Below, piece after piece: positions 1-6,648 of a DNA stretch of 9,263 nucleotides (position 1 is the stretch's first letter; every line of letters begins with the position of its first letter). Origin of the DNA: JAPOKJ01 sp043767985. GTDB taxonomy: Bacteria > Pseudomonadota > Gammaproteobacteria > Burkholderiales > Burkholderiaceae_E. The notes beneath the pieces are model-generated. The model did not search any database. It worked only from the letters and a program-made list of their open reading frames with translations, and was not told the DNA's origin. A program made the translations under genes and the position numbers. The stretch covers positions 1 through 9,263 of the forward strand of contig JAYVKZ010000418.1 of the NCBI GenBank assembly GCA_043767985.1, given 5' to 3'.

Positions 1-530
1 CCGAAAACATCTTTATCGCCCGCCAATGTTTCGAGCTTCCCGCCGCCACTGATCCAATGAGCAAACGGCGCAACGCTAGCACTGACGTTTGGCTTGGGAG
101 CTGTGATGCCATCCCAATCGCCCTTACCAATCAAAACCGTCGACCCAGGAAAGGAGGGAAGCTGACCGGTATGATCGGCATGATAATGACTAATGCCTAC
201 AAATTTGATTTGCTCGGGCTTAATGTTAATTTTCGCCAATTGATCAACAATGCTCACCTTCGGCGCGGGTGCTCCCGCACTCATGGAATGGCCCGTGTCC
301 CACAGTAAATAGTCGTCGCCACGCTTCACAAGGTAGCAACTATACGTAAAAAGCACCTTCAGGCCGTTGTAGACAAAAGCGTCGTTAAAACGGCCAACAT
401 CGTTGAGCACCGGTGTGCCACAATCCAGTCGGCTTAGGGTCAGGTCAGGTAGGGACTGCGCAGCGGCAGGCAAGCCAATGAAGGCAAAAGCACAGCCCAA
501 CAAGACTGAATTTCTTAGTTGAGTTAGCAT
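1..530 (-). CDS. Exported metallo-beta-lactamase-fold hydrolase, N-acyl-homoserine-lactonase-like (3' end cut off by window edge)
   Basis: Partial gene: 176 codons are visible from an ATG at 530-528, with the C-terminus beyond the left edge. The start is preceded by a good ribosome binding site (GGAGAA, about 5 nt upstream). Residues 1-24 form a Sec signal peptide with a hydrophobic core and a PAAAQ cleavage region, so the enzyme should act in the periplasm or outside the cell. The zinc-binding signature HYHADH lies at residues 115-120 (H115, H117, D119, H120), preceded by the LLWDTG strand (75-80) typical of the fold. The N-terminal layout, with a DCG motif (36-38) and SCYLVKRGDDYLLWDTG, resembles the AHL-lactonase subgroup (AiiA/AttM type). 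Lactone hydrolysis is therefore a family-based inference; the remaining metal ligands (later His and Asp) are outside the window. Other lactone or ester substrates are possible. It is the last visible gene of the minus-strand block, 95 bp after the dehydrogenase stop. Confidence 0.85.
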   Translation of the reverse strand, partial: MLTQLRNSVLLGCAFAFIGLPAAAQSLPDLTLSRLDCGTPVLNDVGRFNDAFVYNGLKVLFTYSCYLVKRGDDYLLWDTGHSMSAGAPAPKVSIVDQLAKINIKPEQIKFVGISHYHADHTGQLPSFPGSTVLIGKGDWDGITAPKPNVSASVAPFAHWISGGGKLETLAGDKDVF

Positions 531-625
531 CGTTTTCTCCGTGTAAGTGTAGTGAATGAATTATGCAGCTCTAGGTTTTCAGCAGTCTACCCCTAAGCCT
601 AAGCCTAATCCTCGGACAGTAGCGC
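531..625 (-). promoter_or_regulatory. Intergenic spacer with a weak candidate promoter for the hydrolase gene
   Basis: This gap between the dehydrogenase stop and the hydrolase start holds, on the minus strand, a CATAAT -10-like box (560-565) and a TAGACT -35-like box (584-589) separated by 18 bp. That would put a transcript start about 20-25 nt before the hydrolase ATG. The match is only partial (5/6 and 4/6), so this is a candidate internal promoter. A hexamer repeat lies directly upstream of it. No convincing terminator was seen. Confidence 0.3.
592..612. repeat. Short tandem hexamer repeat (CCTAAG x3, last unit degenerate)
   Basis: Three head-to-tail hexamers, CCTAAG, CCTAAG and CCTAAT, are followed by a partial CCT. 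They sit in the spacer between the dehydrogenase and hydrolase genes, just upstream of the candidate -35 box of the hydrolase. The array is short and could be chance or a small slippage-prone tract. Confidence 0.6.
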
Positions 626-1756
626 TCAAGCGCGCATGACCGCGCAGATCCGCTCCAGCAACATCTCTGTCGAACCATCTACAAAACCGGCCACCCGAGC
701 ACCCATTAAGTGTCTCGCGAAGGGGTAATGTTCGCGCAATCCTTCAGCACCCATGGCTTGGGCAAGTATCGGGAGTTGACGGTCCGCCATGCGGGTAGCG
801 AGCAACTTGGCTTGCGCGGCGGCAAGTTGCGCGTCCTGCTTAGCGTCAATCAGTTGGGCGGCATGGTTCACCATCAAGCGGCTCGCAGCCAACTCGCTCG
901 CAGCCTCCGCAAGCCGCCAGCGCCAGCCTTGATGATCGGCCAAACATTTTCCAAAACTGTTGCGTCGCTCGCCGAACTCACTCGCAACTCTTAACGCCTC
1001 ACTTACCATGCCGCAACTCATCGCGGCGATATAGGTACGCGCGCCATTGATCGACCCAAGCGCGGCCTTAAAAGCTTGGCCTGGAGGATGCAGCATCTCA
1101 TCCTGTTTCGCCACATAAGCCTTGAGCGCAAAGCCGCCGCAACCAATCGTGTGCTGACCGCCTAAGGCAAACGCTGACTCACGAATGAACCCCGCGCGTC
1201 GGCCATCCACCAAGAAGCCGGCAATCCCGCGCCCGCCGGAACCAAGCTCGGTTTGGGCATACAAAATAATCACGTCGGCCTCGGCAGCATTGGTGATCCA
1301 GGCCTTCGCTCCATCGATTTGCCAGCCTCCGTCGCAGGGTTTCGCAAAGGTGGTGATGGCCGCAAAGTCAGAACCCGCGCCCGGCTCAGTTAAGGCCGTA
1401 CACCCGAGTCGTCGACCCGCGATCAGGTCTGGTACGTAGCGCGCGGCAATCTCAGGGCTGGCATCACGCGCCAGTTTGGCAGCTACATTTTGGGTATTGA
1501 TCAAGGACATCGTGAAACCAAAATCCCCAGCCGCCAAAATGTCTGCCATGCGTGCTTTACAGGAGAACGACATGTCCAAGCCACCGTGCGAGGCGGGCAC
1601 CTGCAAGCGAGTCAGACCCAGATCGACCGCTGCCTTCAGGCCTTCATGGCCAATGCGACGCTCACGCTCCCACTGAGCGGCCGAGGGAGAAATAAGGTCC
1701 CGACAAAGTTCGCTGACCTTGAGCAGAAGCGATTGTTCAGTGTCAGTGAGTTGCAT
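626..1756 (-). CDS. Acyl-CoA dehydrogenase family flavoprotein
   Basis: A full-length 376-residue protein, the usual length for a soluble cytoplasmic FAD-dependent acyl-CoA dehydrogenase, which introduces an alpha-beta double bond into an acyl-CoA and passes electrons to ETF. Domains in order: N-terminal helical domain (about 1-115), middle beta domain with the signature ALTEPGAGSD (121-130) and KAWITNA (151-157), and a C-terminal helical domain with RRNSFGK (264-270) and QAMGAEGL (333-340). Where most family members carry the catalytic Glu (YEGT motif), this one reads FVDGST with Asp360, a conservative change also seen in some subfamilies. The ATG overlaps the stop of the upstream Bug gene by one base (TAATG) and lacks a clear Shine-Dalgarno, suggesting translational coupling. 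The substrate cannot be read from sequence; the neighbours suggest an organic acid or a short or branched acyl-CoA rather than housekeeping beta-oxidation (inference). Confidence 0.93.
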   Translation of the reverse strand: MQLTDTEQSLLLKVSELCRDLISPSAAQWERERRIGHEGLKAAVDLGLTRLQVPASHGGLDMSFSCKARMADILAAGDFGFTMSLINTQNVAAKLARDASPEIAARYVPDLIAGRRLGCTALTEPGAGSDFAAITTFAKPCDGGWQIDGAKAWITNAAEADVIILYAQTELGSGGRGIAGFLVDGRRAGFIRESAFALGGQHTIGCGGFALKAYVAKQDEMLHPPGQAFKAALGSINGARTYIAAMSCGMVSEALRVASEFGERRNSFGKCLADHQGWRWRLAEAASELAASRLMVNHAAQLIDAKQDAQLAAAQAKLLATRMADRQLPILAQAMGAEGLREHYPFARHLMGARVAGFVDGSTEMLLERICAVMRA

Positions 1757-2727
1757 TATTGAGGCGCCACACCAGCGGCCTTAACGACCGGACCAAATCG
1801 AGCCAAGTCTTGACGGATTTGCTCTGCAAACTTTTCACCTGTCCCCGGTGTCGCGGCAATGCCCATGCCTAAGAGGCGCTCTTTAGCGGCAGGTGAATGA
1901 AGCACCTCATTAAGTGCCGCATTCAACTTACTCATAATGGCCTCCGGTGTTTTGACTGGGGCAAGTAAGCCAACCCAACTACTTAGTTCAAAGTCTTTAA
2001 ACCCCGCCTCGATAAAAGTTGGCGTATCCGGTAGTGAGCTGGTTCGCTGCGCACTAGAAACCGCAATCGCCCGAATCTTGCCATTCTTGATATGAGGCAA
2101 GGCACCGGCCACAGCCGTGTACACCAAGGGAATGTTATTGCCCATCAAATCGATCAAGGCCTGGCCCCCGCCTTTATACGGAATATGCTGCAGGCTTGCA
2201 CCGGTTTTTTGCTTAAACAGCTCACCCGCAATATGGGGGGTGCTCCCTGCGCCCGAAGTACCGTAGGGCAACCCATTGGCCTGCTTTTTGGAGAGCGTCA
2301 CAACATCGGCCAAATTCTTTCCTTGGAACTCATTGCTCGACACCAAGATCAATACCGCGTCACCAATCTTTCCAATGGGCGAGAAACTCTTGATCGGATC
2401 AAAGGGCAACTTGTCAAACACATGAGGATTAATGACCAGGGTACCGTCAAAACCAAGCAGCAAGGTATAGCCGTCTGGGTCGGCAGTCGACACTAAATTA
2501 GCACCAATGTTGCCCGAGGCACCCGGCTTGTTTTCAACAATCACCTGTTGCTTTAATTTGAGCGAGAGCTGCTCGGCGATGTAGCGGCCACTCGTGTCAG
2601 TCACACCTCCAGGAGTAAAGGGAATAATCAGACGGATGGGCTTCACTGGAAAATCGCTTTGCGCATGAGCCATCGACCATGCAGTCGTTGCTAACAAAGC
2701 CAACACGTATCTCGTCAATATTTTCAT
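1756..2727 (-). CDS. Bug/TctC-family periplasmic solute-binding protein (orphan)
   Basis: A 323-residue exported protein with signal peptide 1-22 (MKILTRYVLA start, cleavage after AHA), typical in length for the Bug family (PF03401), the extracytoplasmic binding component related to TctC of tripartite tricarboxylate transporters. Family landmarks visible are FTPGGVTD (37-44), the GASGNIGA segment (69-76), DPDGYTLLLG (83-92), the YGTSGAGSTPH loop (155-165) and PYKGGGQALIDL (183-194), which line the carboxylate-binding cleft. Such proteins bind dicarboxylates, aromatic acids, amino acids or other small organic anions; the ligand here is unknown. No TctA/TctB membrane partners are present in the window, as is common for Bug proteins. 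The start is well supported by AAGGAG at 2736-2741, 8 nt before the ATG. It follows the DppF-like gene by 113 bp and overlaps the dehydrogenase start. Confidence 0.95.
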   Translation of the reverse strand: MKILTRYVLALLATTAWSMAHAQSDFPVKPIRLIIPFTPGGVTDTSGRYIAEQLSLKLKQQVIVENKPGASGNIGANLVSTADPDGYTLLLGFDGTLVINPHVFDKLPFDPIKSFSPIGKIGDAVLILVSSNEFQGKNLADVVTLSKKQANGLPYGTSGAGSTPHIAGELFKQKTGASLQHIPYKGGGQALIDLMGNNIPLVYTAVAGALPHIKNGKIRAIAVSSAQRTSSLPDTPTFIEAGFKDFELSSWVGLLAPVKTPEAIMSKLNAALNEVLHSPAAKERLLGMGIAATPGTGEKFAEQIRQDLARFGPVVKAAGVAPQ

Positions 2728-2735
2728 CGATTCAT

Positions 2736-2741
2736 CTCCTT
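2736..2741 (-). promoter_or_regulatory. Strong ribosome binding site of the Bug gene
   Basis: On the minus strand this reads AAGGAG, spaced 8 nt from the ATG at 2727. It fixes the start and implies efficient independent translation of the binding protein, in contrast to the coupled dehydrogenase gene downstream. Confidence 0.7.
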
Positions 2742-2802
2742 AGTGATCGATCTGGCGCAATTTCAATCTTGCCCTCAATCGCCACACGAGACGATATCAC
2801 GA

Positions 2803-2822
2803 CGAAAAAGCATCGCTTCTCG
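2803..2822 (-). terminator. Weak hairpin with T-rich arm between the importer and the Bug gene
   Basis: On the minus strand an imperfect stem can form (left arm CGAGAAGC, loop GAT, right arm GCTTTTTCG, with a G-T pair and one bulge), 19 bp after the DppF-like stop. The T-run lies within the right arm, so this could be a leaky intrinsic terminator or a processing hairpin that lowers expression of the downstream genes. The rest of the 113-bp gap shows no convincing promoter. Confidence 0.25.
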
Positions 2823-2840
2823 CTCAGTGTTGCACAAAGC

Positions 2841-3824
2841 TTAGACGCTATGTAGGTGACAGGCCACTGAGCGGCCAGCGCCAAGATCACGCATTACCGG
2901 ATCATCCACCTTACAACGCTCCATCGCCTGTGGGCAACGGGTATGAAAACGGCAACCCGGAGGTGGGTTCATTGCACTGGGCACTTCACCAGACACGATG
3001 ACTCGCTGACGGGAGGCTTCAATGACCGGATCGGCCACGGGCACCGCAGCAAGCAGGGCCATGGTATAGGGATGCAGCGGCGTACGGTACAAATCCTCGC
3101 GTGTTGCCACCTCCACGATTCGCCCCAAGTACATCACCGCAATTCGGTCACTCATGTGGCGAACGACGGCCAGATCATGAGCAATGAAAAGGTAGGAAAG
3201 TCCTAGCCTCTCCTGTAATTCTACAAAGACATTAACGACTTGTGCCTGGATAGAAACATCGAGAGCCGATACTGGCTCATCACAAATAATGAGGCTAGGC
3301 TCAAGCGCCAGTGCTCGAGCAATGCCAATCCTTTGACGCTGACCACCCGAAAATTCGTGCGGATAGCGATCGGCCATATCGGGCAGCAAGCCCACCGTAC
3401 TCAGTAGCTTGGCCACACGATCTTCAAATTCGCCGCGATTCTTGTCCAGGCCATGAACCTCAAGCGGCTCGCCGACAATATCGCGTACTTTCATACGCGG
3501 GTTCAAAGACCCGTAAGGGTCCTGGTACACCATCTGCATGCGCCGCCGCAAGGGCCGCATTTGATCTTTATCAAAATGGGTAATGTCTTGGCCTTCAAAT
3601 TCGATGCTGCCGCTGGTCGCAGCCTGCATCCTCAACACAGCCAAGCCGGTGGTTGACTTGCCGCAGCCACTCTCCCCGACCAGACCCAGTGTTTCGCCCC
3701 GCCCCAAAGAGAAAGACACCCCATCCACAGCTTTCACCGTGGCCACCTGCTTTTGAAAAACGATTCCCTTAATCACCGGGAAATGGACTTTCAAGTCCTG
3801 CACATTCAGAATCGGCTCAGACAT
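2841..3824 (-). CDS. dppF: Peptide/nickel-type ABC importer ATPase, DppF/OppF-like
   Basis: A 327-residue cytoplasmic ATPase that would energise the importer with its DppD-like partner. Visible motifs: Walker A GESGCGKST (50-58), Q-loop Q101, signature SGGQR (159-163), Walker B LIICDEP (178-184, catalytic E183) and switch His216. The C-terminal oligopeptide-transporter extension (about 235-327) carries four cysteines (C291, C297, C304, C322), the pattern associated with a [4Fe-4S] cluster in some Opp/Dpp ATPases. The frame is open upstream to 3902, but that would overlap the preceding gene by 73 bp. I chose the ATG at 3824, 5 bp after the DppD-like stop, because the protein then begins MSEPILNVQDL, the usual ABC N-terminus, with GGAGG about 10 nt upstream. 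The symbol denotes family position; the transported substrate is not proven to be dipeptides. Confidence 0.93.
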   Translation of the reverse strand: MSEPILNVQDLKVHFPVIKGIVFQKQVATVKAVDGVSFSLGRGETLGLVGESGCGKSTTGLAVLRMQAATSGSIEFEGQDITHFDKDQMRPLRRRMQMVYQDPYGSLNPRMKVRDIVGEPLEVHGLDKNRGEFEDRVAKLLSTVGLLPDMADRYPHEFSGGQRQRIGIARALALEPSLIICDEPVSALDVSIQAQVVNVFVELQERLGLSYLFIAHDLAVVRHMSDRIAVMYLGRIVEVATREDLYRTPLHPYTMALLAAVPVADPVIEASRQRVIVSGEVPSAMNPPPGCRFHTRCPQAMERCKVDDPVMRDLGAGRSVACHLHSV

Positions 3825-3829
3825 TGCCC

Positions 3830-4813
3830 TTAAGCCTCCAAAATGCAAGCAACTTGGTGCCGCAGTCCAATGTCGCGCAGTGGTGGACGCGAGTCTCGAC
3901 AAGCATCACTCGCTTGGCGACACCTCGGCGCAAAAGCACAACCCGGTGGTAGCGCAGCTAAATTCGGCGGCTGCCCTTCAATCGGTAGAAGTTGCCGACT
4001 CGTATCACCATCAATACGAGGCACAGAAGCCATCAAGCCACGGGTATAAGGATGCCTCGGCTTCGAATAGAGTTCAGCGGCAGGTGCCGACTCAACGACT
4101 CGTCCGGCATACATTACAACCACGCGATCCGCATAGCGGGCAACGACGCCGAGATCGTGCGTAATCAGTATGAGGGCTGAGCGTGTGCCTTGCGCCAAGT
4201 CTTTCAACAAGTCCAAGATTTGGGCTTGGACTGTCACATCCAGTGCCGTGGTTGGCTCGTCCGCAATGATCAACTGAGGTTTGCAGGCCAGGGCCATGGC
4301 AATCATCGCCCGTTGTCGCATGCCACCCGAGAAATGATGAGGGTAGGCATTGATGCGCGATGCGGTGTCCGACATGCGCACGGCGCCCAACAAATCACGA
4401 GCCATTTCCAGCGCCTTGCTCCAGGGCTTCTTTTGATGCAAGTTAATTGGCTCGGCCACTTGCCGACCGATCGTAATCGCCGGGTTCAGCGAACTCATAG
4501 GCTCCTGAAAAATCATGGCAATGCGGTTCCCCCGCATGGCGCGCACCTCAGCATCGGACAGTTTCAAGAGATCCTTTCCATCGAAAAGGATCTCACCAGC
4601 TTCAATGCGGCCCGGCGGATTCGGGATCAAACGCAAAATAGACAGCGCGGTGACACTTTTGCCTGAGCCTGACTCACCCACAATGGCCAAGGTCTCACCC
4701 GCATCCACATCAAAAGACACGCTATCGACCGCCGTCACTTCGCCTCGCTCAGTCCGAAAGCGTGTGACGAGATTGCGAACGCTCAGTAAAGCCGTACCCG
4801 CACTAGCCGACAC
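3830..4813 (-). CDS. dppD: Peptide/nickel-type ABC importer ATPase, DppD/OppD-like
   Basis: The first of two ATPases of the importer. Numbering from the chosen start, 327 residues: Walker A GESGSGKS (46-53), Q-loop Q103, signature SGGMR (162-166), Walker B LIIADEP (181-187, E186) and switch His219. The C-terminal oligopeptide extension contains Cys292, 298, 305 and 323, matching the cysteine pattern of its partner. Start choice: the frame contains no ATG near the N-terminus. The options are TTG at 4843, which has no Shine-Dalgarno, and GTG at 4813, preceded by AAAGG with 6 nt spacing. I prefer GTG because it leaves a short typical lead into LLSVRNLVTRF. An ATG overlapping the upstream stop (TGATG at 4848-4852) is out of frame and closes after about 15 codons. 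The gene lies between the binding protein and the DppF-like ATPase in one operon. Confidence 0.92.
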   Translation of the reverse strand: MSASAGTALLSVRNLVTRFRTERGEVTAVDSVSFDVDAGETLAIVGESGSGKSVTALSILRLIPNPPGRIEAGEILFDGKDLLKLSDAEVRAMRGNRIAMIFQEPMSSLNPAITIGRQVAEPINLHQKKPWSKALEMARDLLGAVRMSDTASRINAYPHHFSGGMRQRAMIAMALACKPQLIIADEPTTALDVTVQAQILDLLKDLAQGTRSALILITHDLGVVARYADRVVVMYAGRVVESAPAAELYSKPRHPYTRGLMASVPRIDGDTSRQLLPIEGQPPNLAALPPGCAFAPRCRQASDACRDSRPPLRDIGLRHQVACILEA

Positions 4814-4849
4814 AACTTGCCTTTCTTCGTGAGTTATAGGCAAGCGACA

Positions 4850-6577
4850 TCAAAAGCCCATTTTCTTTTTTATGTCCTGATCCACCCACATGCGTGCATG
4901 GATGGGCCCAGGTCGCTCAGAACCGGCTCGAAGCTCGCCCCCATAGTTTTTGACCCAAGGCCACCAAGCCGTATAGACATGGGAGACCGGTAGCCAAATA
5001 TAGGGCGCTTTTTCAACGATATCGCGGGTCATGATTTTGACCAACAACTGGCGTTTGCCCTCATCACGCTCCGCGTAAACGGTCGCCATGCGCTTATCAA
5101 ACTCTGGATCTGAATAGCCGGACGGATTCCAAAGCTGCTTGCTCACAAAGCTCTTGCGAATTGAGGTCGTGGGATTGGTGTGACCATTACGCATAAAGTA
5201 ACCCGCAGTATGGGTTCGCGAGGTCATCGCAGACAGAAACGCACCGTACTCCATCGGTTGGATTTCAATCTTCACCCCAACCTTCTCGAGATAGGCCGCC
5301 ACCAAAGGAAGGAGCTCCATATGGTCAGGAGAGCAGGAGCAAACCTGCGTCTTAAAGGTAAAGCCTTTCGGATAGCCCGCTTCGGCCAACAAAGCTTTGG
5401 CCTTCTCTGGGTTATAAACAAATAACTCACGCGCGGATTCAGTCATCTTGTCGAGCGGCTCATAGTAGCCAATGTAGTCAGGATGCATCGGGTAGCCAAA
5501 TAATTCGGCGTTACCGTTGTAGAAAGACTTAACGATTTCCTGTTTGTTCACCGCCATGTTCAGCGCTCGACGCACCCGTACATCATCGAATGGCTTTTGG
5601 TCTAAGCGCATGGCGAGAAAAGTGCCGCCGGTATCCAGGTAGCGATTCCACTTTAACGCCGGTGCATTCTTCTTCAGCTCATCGACTGCGCTCCAGCGTA
5701 CACCTTCGAGCACATCCAATTTGGCGGTGCGCAAGGCAGTGAGATAGGCAGATTCGTCTTTAATAATTCGGTAATTGATCTTGTCGACGAAAGGCAACTT
5801 GTATTGCTGGGACCCAATCGCCTCCTTATCCCAGTAAATCTGGTTTTTGGTAAAGGTGACTGTATTGCCCTGAACATAATCCGTCAATTGGAAAGGGCCG
5901 GTGCCGACATGGTTTTTCCAGTCCTTGGCACCTGCATCCGCCACTTCTTTTGGCACGATACTGGAGTAGTAACCCCAGCCAGAACGATAATCCCACTCGG
6001 CAAAATAGCCCTTGAAGGTAAAGACAACCGTGTATTTGTCAGGCGCTTCAACTTTGTCAATATGGTCAAAGAAGGTGGCGACCTTTTTAGGACTTTTATC
6101 GAGCCGATAATGGGACTCCACCACGTCTTGCGATGTAAATTCGCGCGATTTCATAATCCCCGGCTTATCCGGGAACATAATGCCCTTTCTCAGTTTGAAC
6201 TCAACTCGAGGTGGGTTCTCCAAAAACTTCCAGCTCTCCGCAAGTTCGCCACGAATACCATCGGTCGGTAACCAAGAATCCGCAGTAAACGCGTACGGGC
6301 CACCCTTACGCTTGGACTTTGACAAGTCGGCCGCCATCAGCGACTCATGCATCAAGCCGGTATCTTGAGCATATTTCCAAGGCCAGTCGGTCGGGTCCCA
6401 GGTCAGGGGCGAGAGGGTCACATACACCATCCCAATGCTCAAGGAACCACCGTATTGTGGTTTTTCATTTTGTGCCGTGGCGGCCACAGGCAATAAGGCC
6501 AATGCACTCGTGAGGGTAGCGACCGCAAATGCGTTCAACTTCTTCGCCCTGGCACCCAAATTCGTTTTAAGTTTCAT
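4850..6577 (-). CDS. ABC importer periplasmic solute-binding protein, family 5 (peptide/nickel type)
   Basis: A 575-residue exported binding protein of the SBP_bac_5 (PF00496) family, which captures substrate in the periplasm and hands it to the permeases. Signal peptide 1-35 has a Lys/Arg-rich start, a hydrophobic core (about 15-34) and an ATAQ cleavage site with Gln at +1. No lipobox is present, so a soluble periplasmic form is expected. Family landmarks: YGGSLSIG at the mature N-terminus (42-49), the LAESWKF strand (112-118), VGTGPFQLTDY (224-234), DDVRVRRALNMAVNK (331-345) and a C-terminal APYIWL segment (524-529). The stretch TWDPTDWPWKYAQDTG (59-74) is more Trp-rich than classical DppA/OppA. 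A Cys-Ser-Cys (413-415) lies in the mature protein. Ribosome binding site GAGGAG is 6 nt before the ATG. Peptides are the default guess; other solutes (opines, sugars, glycosides, nickel) occur in the family. Confidence 0.95.
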   Translation of the reverse strand: MKLKTNLGARAKKLNAFAVATLTSALALLPVAATAQNEKPQYGGSLSIGMVYVTLSPLTWDPTDWPWKYAQDTGLMHESLMAADLSKSKRKGGPYAFTADSWLPTDGIRGELAESWKFLENPPRVEFKLRKGIMFPDKPGIMKSREFTSQDVVESHYRLDKSPKKVATFFDHIDKVEAPDKYTVVFTFKGYFAEWDYRSGWGYYSSIVPKEVADAGAKDWKNHVGTGPFQLTDYVQGNTVTFTKNQIYWDKEAIGSQQYKLPFVDKINYRIIKDESAYLTALRTAKLDVLEGVRWSAVDELKKNAPALKWNRYLDTGGTFLAMRLDQKPFDDVRVRRALNMAVNKQEIVKSFYNGNAELFGYPMHPDYIGYYEPLDKMTESARELFVYNPEKAKALLAEAGYPKGFTFKTQVCSCSPDHMELLPLVAAYLEKVGVKIEIQPMEYGAFLSAMTSRTHTAGYFMRNGHTNPTTSIRKSFVSKQLWNPSGYSDPEFDKRMATVYAERDEGKRQLLVKIMTRDIVEKAPYIWLPVSHVYTAWWPWVKNYGGELRAGSERPGPIHARMWVDQDIKKKMGF

Positions 6578-6597
6578 TCCCGTCTCCTCATTTTTAC

Positions 6598-6617
6598 CAA
6601 TCGGTTTGTTCCGATTG
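6598..6617 (-). repeat. Perfect intercistronic hairpin upstream of the binding-protein gene
   Basis: Arms CAATCGG (6598-6604) and CCGATTG (6611-6617) are perfect inverted repeats with a 6-base loop, in the 71-bp gap between the DppC-like stop and the binding-protein start and 8 bases upstream of its GAGGAG ribosome binding site. No T-run follows on the transcribed strand, so it is not a normal terminator. A stem here could protect the downstream mRNA end, as for the abundant binding-protein mRNAs of other ABC operons. That role is inferred. Confidence 0.55.
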
Positions 6618-6648
6618 AATTACGACGACTCCAACTTCTCTCTAAACA

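Noticed and set aside
57..308. Plus-strand 83-codon open frame at the left edge
   Set aside because: It lies wholly antisense to the exported hydrolase gene, whose minus-strand frame carries a signal peptide and the HYHADH motif; the plus-strand product shows no recognisable domain.
3825..3902. Longer N-terminus for the DppF-like ATPase (start at 3902)
   Set aside because: It would overlap the DppD-like gene by 73 bp and add residues without homology; the ATG at 3824 gives the normal family start and a GGAGG upstream.
4190..4666. 158-codon plus-strand frame opposite the DppD-like ATPase
   Set aside because: The minus-strand frame carries all ABC ATPase motifs. The antisense frame is His/Arg/Gln-rich with no domain and no ribosome binding site, as expected for a shadow of a GC-biased gene.
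5804..6271. 155-codon plus-strand frame opposite the binding-protein gene
   Set aside because: Antisense to a clear SBP_bac_5 gene; no recognisable features and no promoter or ribosome binding site seen.
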